From positions 62,001 to 126,000 of the forward strand of contig NTJI01000005.1 of the NCBI GenBank assembly GCA_002307375.1: a stretch of 64,000 bases of DNA, read 5' to 3'. The notes beneath the pieces were generated by a model, which was not told where the DNA came from, did not search any database, and worked only from the letters and a program-made list of their open reading frames with translations. Source of the stretch: Lysobacteraceae bacterium NML93-0399. Lineage in GTDB: Bacteria; Pseudomonadota; Gammaproteobacteria; Xanthomonadales; Xanthomonadaceae. Both the position numbers and the translations under genes were made by a program. This document shows, piece by piece, positions 60,229 to 64,000 of the stretch; the first letter of the stretch is position 1, and every line of letters starts with the position of its first letter.

Positions 60229-61329
60229 TCACTTGTTGGGGAAGGTCTGGTCGATCCAGTCCCCGCCATCCACGCGGTATTCCGCAACGAAGGTGTCGGG
60301 ACGACTGGACGTGTTGCCCGGATTGTATTGGGGCGATACCCGCATATCCACTTCGTGGCCGGCCTCGGCCAGACGCGCGAGTTCGTTCTCGAAACGCTTG
60401 TAGTCGCCGTTGTTGAGGTTGGGCAGACCGTCGCCGATCGGCTTGCCGTTGCCCGGCACCACGTTGAGCCGGTTGGTCGGTCCGGCAAGGCGGTCGGCGA
60501 TGATGTGGAAGCCGACATCGGTCTCGCGCCCTTCGTTGCCGATGTCGCGCTGCAGTCCGGCGTCGTTGCGGCCCACCGGTTCGAGATCCACGCGGCCCTC
60601 GGCGCGGATCACGCGCGCCTGGTCGTCGGTGGTCCAGCGGTAGTTGCCGAATTCGTAGACGGTGTCGGGACGCGCGGCATTGGCGGCGAGATTGAAGTCG
60701 TCCATCGATTCGAAGGCCAGCACCGGACGCCCACCGATCGTGCGGTCAGTCTGCGCGTCGGCGATGACGTCGGCGAGATCCGCGTCGTCGGCACCGCGTG
60801 CGGCGGTCGTGCGGCCGGCGTCGCCCGCGTCGTCGGCACGTTCGGCCACACGCGCGGCGTCGACGGCGGTGTCGGCGGCATCGGCGGCCTTCGCACCCTT
60901 GGCCGCCTTGTCGACGCCCTTGGTGCCGACCACGGCCAGCACCAGCTCGGTCGCGCCGCGTCCGATCGCCTCGCCGTAATGGCCGGCCTGCCAGTCGGCC
61001 TGGATCGGATCGACTACCGCATCGAGCAGCAAGCCGGGATTGCGCGCGAGGGTCGAGACAACGTCGGCGGCGGCTTCCATGCGCTCGCCGCCACGTGTCG
61101 CCGAGGGCATCCAGTCCGGCACATCAAGCGTCTCGCCGCTGGCCTGATCAAAGAGGCCGGTGACGCCGTCGACGGCCCAGCCCGCGGGCCCGAGGTCGTA
61201 AGCGGTCTTGAGCGCATTGCCGCCCAGCGTGACCACGCCTTCGCCCGTTTCCCACAAGACCTCGCCGGCGCCCTTGAAGAAGCCGCCGGCCTGCGAGGCG
61301 GCGCTGCCCAGCCCATCGAGAATGCCCAT
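60229..61329 (-). CDS. Polymorphic toxin with C-terminal Endonuclease_NS_2 nuclease domain
   Basis: The 366-residue protein has a glycine-rich hydrophobic N-terminal region (1-60), a pretoxin-like middle (about 85-150) and an Ala/Asp-rich linker. A C-terminal nuclease domain follows (about 222-366: YEFGNYRWTTDDQ, GRETDVGFHIIADRLAGP with His275 as probable catalytic base, LNVVPGNGK, NLNNGDYKRFEN). This matches DNA/RNA non-specific endonucleases of the NS_2 group used as interbacterial toxins. There is no Sec signal, VgrG, Rhs or LXG domain, so the export route is unknown. The ATG has AGGA eight bases upstream. Confidence 0.82.
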   Translation of the reverse strand: MGILDGLGSAASQAGGFFKGAGEVLWETGEGVVTLGGNALKTAYDLGPAGWAVDGVTGLFDQASGETLDVPDWMPSATRGGERMEAAADVVSTLARNPGLLLDAVVDPIQADWQAGHYGEAIGRGATELVLAVVGTKGVDKAAKGAKAADAADTAVDAARVAERADDAGDAGRTTAARGADDADLADVIADAQTDRTIGGRPVLAFESMDDFNLAANAARPDTVYEFGNYRWTTDDQARVIRAEGRVDLEPVGRNDAGLQRDIGNEGRETDVGFHIIADRLAGPTNRLNVVPGNGKPIGDGLPNLNNGDYKRFENELARLAEAGHEVDMRVSPQYNPGNTSSRPDTFVAEYRVDGGDWIDQTFPNK

Positions 61330-61482
61330 CGTGCGGTCCTGTCGGCGCGGATGGGAGGCAGTCTCGGCAGGACGGCACGACCGGACAATCTGGGGACGAC
61401 CCTTGGTGCGCTGTCATCGTGCGGTCATCTGCGGCGATCGACAGCGGTGTCGCCGGTGCCGCGACGGGCTACACTTCGGCGC

Positions 61483-61776
61483 ATGCCTACCCGCCTCCTG
61501 CCGTTCCTCGCCCTCACGCTGCTGTTGTCCGCCTGCGGCAACAAGGCCGACCTCCTGCAGCCCCGCCAGGTGCCGCCGGAAGATCGTGGCCGCTACATCT
61601 TCAAGTCGTCGATTCCGACCCAGGAGCAGCTCGACGCCGAGCAGGATGCGGCCTGGGATGACGCCGAGGACGCAGACGATGCCGACGACGCACTGGACGA
61701 GGACGATGTGGACGGCACGACCGCGCCGCCCGTGCCGCTGATCCGGGATGTGCCCGCCTCCACCGGGACGCCGTGA
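61483..61776 (+). CDS. lptM: LptM-like lipoprotein (LPS translocon maturation)
   Basis: The 97-residue lipoprotein has a lipobox LLSAC (Cys18) followed at once by GNKADLLQP, which matches the GxKGPL-type conserved N-terminus of LptM/YifL. LptM helps LptD form its native disulfides in the outer membrane. The remainder is unusually acidic ([20 protein letters not shown]). It leads the dapF group. The lysA gene often found between lptM and dapF is absent here. Confidence 0.8.
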   Translation: MPTRLLPFLALTLLLSACGNKADLLQPRQVPPEDRGRYIFKSSIPTQEQLDAEQDAAWDDAEDADDADDALDEDDVDGTTAPPVPLIRDVPASTGTP

Positions 61777-61816
61777 ACGCGCAGACGCGTTGCCGTTGTC
61801 GTTGATGTCCCGCTCC

Positions 61817-62647
61817 ATGCCCCTGCGCTTCACCAAGATGCACGGTGCCGGCAACGACTTCGTCGTGCTGGACCTGCGCGGCGACCTGCCGCCACCGGAT
61901 GCCGCGCTGTGCCGCGCACTGGCCGATCGCCACACTGGCGTCGGCTGCGATCAGATTCTCACGGTCGAGACGCCACAGGCGCGCGGCGCGCTGGCGCGCT
62001 ACCGCATCTTCAATGCTGACGGTTCGGCCTCGCAGCAGTGCGGCAACGGCGCGCGCTGCGTGGCCGCTTGGCTGGTGCGCGACGGTGCCGCCGATGGTGA
62101 TTTCGTGCTGGAAAGCCCGGCCGGACTGCATGCGGTGACGCGCGCCGGCAGCGGATACCGCATCGCGATGGGCGTGCCCGACTTCGCGCCGGCCCGTATT
62201 CCGATGGCCGGCATCGAGTCTGCGCAACCGCTGTACACGCTGCCGGTCGAGGCTGTGGGCGAACTCGCGCTCGGCGCGGTGTCGATGGGTAACCCGCATG
62301 CGCTGATCGAGGTCGACGATGTCGACGCGGCCGACGTTGCGCGCATCGGCGGTGCGCTGCAGGCCTCGCCCTGGTTTCCCGAGTCGGTCAACGTGGGCTT
62401 CGCGCAGGTGCTCGCGCCCGATCGCATCCGCTTGCGCGTGTTCGAGCGCGGCGTCGGCGAAACCCTGGCCTGCGGCAGTGGTGCCTGCGCTGCGGTTGCG
62501 GTGCTCGCGCGGCGCGGCCGGATCACGCGCAGTGTCGCGGTCGCGCTGCCCGGTGGCGGCCTGCAGATCGACTGGCCGGCCGACGACGCGACACTGTCGA
62601 TGGCGGGACCTGCGGCATTCGTTTTCGAAGGGGAGTTGTCTGGATGA
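61817..62647 (+). CDS. dapF: Diaminopimelate epimerase
   Basis: The 276-residue enzyme converts LL- to meso-diaminopimelate for lysine and peptidoglycan. The two catalytic cysteines are Cys75 (QQCGNGARC) and Cys219 (ACGSGACA), and [12 protein letters not shown] is the usual N-terminus. I start at the ATG giving MPLRFTK; another ATG lies four codons upstream, and neither has a clear ribosome-binding site. Its stop overlaps the DUF484 start (ATGA). Confidence 0.95.
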   Translation: MPLRFTKMHGAGNDFVVLDLRGDLPPPDAALCRALADRHTGVGCDQILTVETPQARGALARYRIFNADGSASQQCGNGARCVAAWLVRDGAADGDFVLESPAGLHAVTRAGSGYRIAMGVPDFAPARIPMAGIESAQPLYTLPVEAVGELALGAVSMGNPHALIEVDDVDAADVARIGGALQASPWFPESVNVGFAQVLAPDRIRLRVFERGVGETLACGSGACAAVAVLARRGRITRSVAVALPGGGLQIDWPADDATLSMAGPAAFVFEGELSG

Positions 62648-63321
62648 GCGAGACCACCGAAAAACTCGGCGCGCACGAAATCGCGGCCTGGCTGCGGCGC
62701 CACCCGCGGTTTTTGCAGCAGTTTCCGGACCTGGCGCTGACGTTGGTGGTGCCGCGCGAGGACGGCCCGGCCGCGTCCCTGGCGAGTTACCAGCTCGAAG
62801 TGCTGCGCGACAAGAACCGCGAACTGTCCAAGCGGCTGCGCGACCTGTTCGCGATCTCGCAGGAGAACGAGCGGCTTGCCGTGCGCACGCACCAGCTCAC
62901 GCTCGCGCTGATGCGTCAGCCCGATGCGGCCTCGACGGTGCGCGCGCTGGCCGCGACCCTGGCCGAGGATTTCAACGGCGACCTGGTGCGCGTCGTGCTG
63001 TTCGCGCCGGTGCCGGGCCTCGAGGAAGACTGGCTGCAGGTCGTCCCGCGCAACGATCGCCTGCTGACGCCGTTCGCCGATTGCCTCAAGGACGAAGAGC
63101 CGCTGTGCGGTCGCCTGCACCCGGACAAGCAGTCGCTGCTGTATGGCGCGCGCGTCGATGAAGTGCAGTCGAGTGCATTGCTGCCGCTGGCCGGCGTGGG
63201 TCTGGTCGCGGTCGGCAGCCGCGACGGCAACCGTTTCTATCCGGGTATGGGCACGCTGTTCCTGCGGATGATGGGCGAAGCCTTCGCGACCGCGATGCGC
63301 CGCTTCGACGCGGCGAGCTGA
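62644..63321 (+). CDS. DUF484 family protein
   Basis: The 225-residue protein has the DUF484 N-terminus ([25 protein letters not shown]) followed by a coiled-coil-like helix and a GAF-like domain. It occurs almost always between dapF and xerC in gammaproteobacteria, as here. The function is unknown. It overlaps dapF by 4 bases, and xerC follows after 20 bp. Confidence 0.9.
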   Translation: MSETTEKLGAHEIAAWLRRHPRFLQQFPDLALTLVVPREDGPAASLASYQLEVLRDKNRELSKRLRDLFAISQENERLAVRTHQLTLALMRQPDAASTVRALAATLAEDFNGDLVRVVLFAPVPGLEEDWLQVVPRNDRLLTPFADCLKDEEPLCGRLHPDKQSLLYGARVDEVQSSALLPLAGVGLVAVGSRDGNRFYPGMGTLFLRMMGEAFATAMRRFDAAS

Positions 63322-63341
63322 TCGCAGACCGGGCCGCCCCG

Positions 63342-64000
63342 ATGCACCCCGACGTCGACGCATTCCTCGAGCATCTGCAGGTCGAGCGGCGGATGTCGGT
63401 GCACACGCTCGACGCCTACCGGCGTGATCTCACAGCGCTGGTCGACTGGGCCGGCGAACAGGCGCGCGGCGATGTGCGCAGCCTGCAGGGCGAGGACATC
63501 CGCGCCTTCGTCGCCGCCGGCCACCGCGGCGGCCTGTCGCCCAAGAGCCTGCAGCGGCGCCTGTCGGCCTGCCGCAGCTTCTTCCAGTGGCTGCTCAAGC
63601 ACGGGCACGTCGTGGCCAACCCGGCCGCCGGCGTGCGTGGCCCCAAGGCCCCGCGCAAGCTGCCGCAGGTGCTCGACGTCGACGAGGTCACGCAGCTGGT
63701 CGAAGTACCGGTCGACGCGCCGCTGGCTCTGCGTGATCGCGCGTTGCTGGAACTGTTCTATTCGTCCGGCCTGCGCCTGTCGGAACTGGTCGGCCTGCGC
63801 TGGCGCGATCTCGACCTCGAAGGCGGCCTGGTGACCGTGCTCGGCAAGGGCAACCGCCAGCGCAGCGTGCCGGTCGGCAGTCATGCACGCCGCGCGCTGG
63901 CCGACTGGCGCGCCGACAGTGGCGGCGCCAATGATGCCCCGGTGTTCCCCGGCCGCGGCGGTGCCCCGATCACCGCGCGCGCGGTGCAGCTGCGCATCCG
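63342..64000 (+). CDS. xerC: Tyrosine recombinase XerC (3' end outside window)
   Basis: About 219 codons are visible. XerC and XerD resolve chromosome dimers at dif. The N-terminal core-binding domain (FLEHLQVERRMSVHTLDAYRRDL... LSPKSLQRRLSACRSFFQWL) is complete. The catalytic domain has begun with YSSGLRLSELVGLRW, containing the first catalytic Arg, and GKGNRQRSVPVG with the catalytic Lys. The HxLR and Tyr motifs lie beyond the window. The dapF-DUF484-xerC order supports XerC over XerD. Confidence 0.94.
   Translation, partial: MHPDVDAFLEHLQVERRMSVHTLDAYRRDLTALVDWAGEQARGDVRSLQGEDIRAFVAAGHRGGLSPKSLQRRLSACRSFFQWLLKHGHVVANPAAGVRGPKAPRKLPQVLDVDEVTQLVEVPVDAPLALRDRALLELFYSSGLRLSELVGLRWRDLDLEGGLVTVLGKGNRQRSVPVGSHARRALADWRADSGGANDAPVFPGRGGAPITARAVQLRI

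Overview
The window is a GC-rich (roughly two-thirds G+C by eye) chromosomal segment of a gammaproteobacterium, most likely a member of the Lysobacteraceae/Xanthomonadaceae (Lysobacter, Luteimonas or Pseudoxanthomonas-like). The assignment rests on the gene families and syntenies: a TonB-Xanth-Caul type receptor next to SapC/cupin/halogenase genes, a set of S9, S46 and DUF885 peptidases, rho-trxA-rhlB, polA with a DUF2782 lipoprotein, lptM-dapF-DUF484-xerC, and GTAG-headed REP elements. Genes are tightly packed, with many 1-14 nt overlaps. I see no rRNA, tRNA, CRISPR array, phage or insertion sequence.

Layout. 1-5.9 kb: a minus-strand peptidase group (DPP IV, a Coa1-like membrane protein, DUF885 protein), a small lipoprotein and a YfcG-type glutathione transferase. 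6.2-18.2 kb: a carbohydrate-utilisation locus containing a GH3 glucosidase, a LacI regulator, a flavin-dependent halogenase homologue, a cupin-like protein, SapC, a TonB-dependent receptor and a FucP/GluP-type MFS transporter. Three copies of one 14-bp palindrome lie upstream of GH3/lacI, the receptor and the transporter, so the locus looks like one LacI-controlled regulon. 18.5-35.6 kb: mostly housekeeping genes (uvrD, S46 dipeptidyl peptidase, Gfo/Idh oxidoreductase, DUF2782 lipoprotein, polA, rluA, hemF with an FNR/Anr-type box, an S9 peptidase, cydAB of the short Q-loop type). A strong terminator downstream of polA closes a possible small RNA in the Spot 42/ErsA position. 35.7-40.3 kb: ycgL, a 1099-residue membrane-anchored ankyrin protein and an exported protein with TonB-C-like repeats. 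40.5-48.6 kb: rho, trxA, rhlB, ftsEX, a double-receiver protein and ung. 48.7-51.5 kb: phasin, queD, a GDPD phosphodiesterase and a DUF2585 protein.

51.6-59 kb: a complete carotenoid cluster, crtE-idi2-crtX-crtY-crtI-crtB in one overlapping minus-strand operon, with crtZ facing it tail to tail. This is the gene order known from Pantoea and predicts zeaxanthin and its glucosides. It is notable because the pigment usually associated with this family is the aryl polyene xanthomonadin. 59.1-61.3 kb: ybaN and a predicted nuclease toxin/immunity pair (Endonuclease_NS_2 with a DUF600/YezG-type immunity protein). 61.5-64 kb: lptM-dapF-DUF484-xerC, with xerC cut by the window edge.

Intergenic spaces are marked by about fourteen copies of a GTAG-headed palindromic repeat, often in inverted pairs. 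In two places the GTAG head supplies the TAG stop codon of the neighbouring gene.
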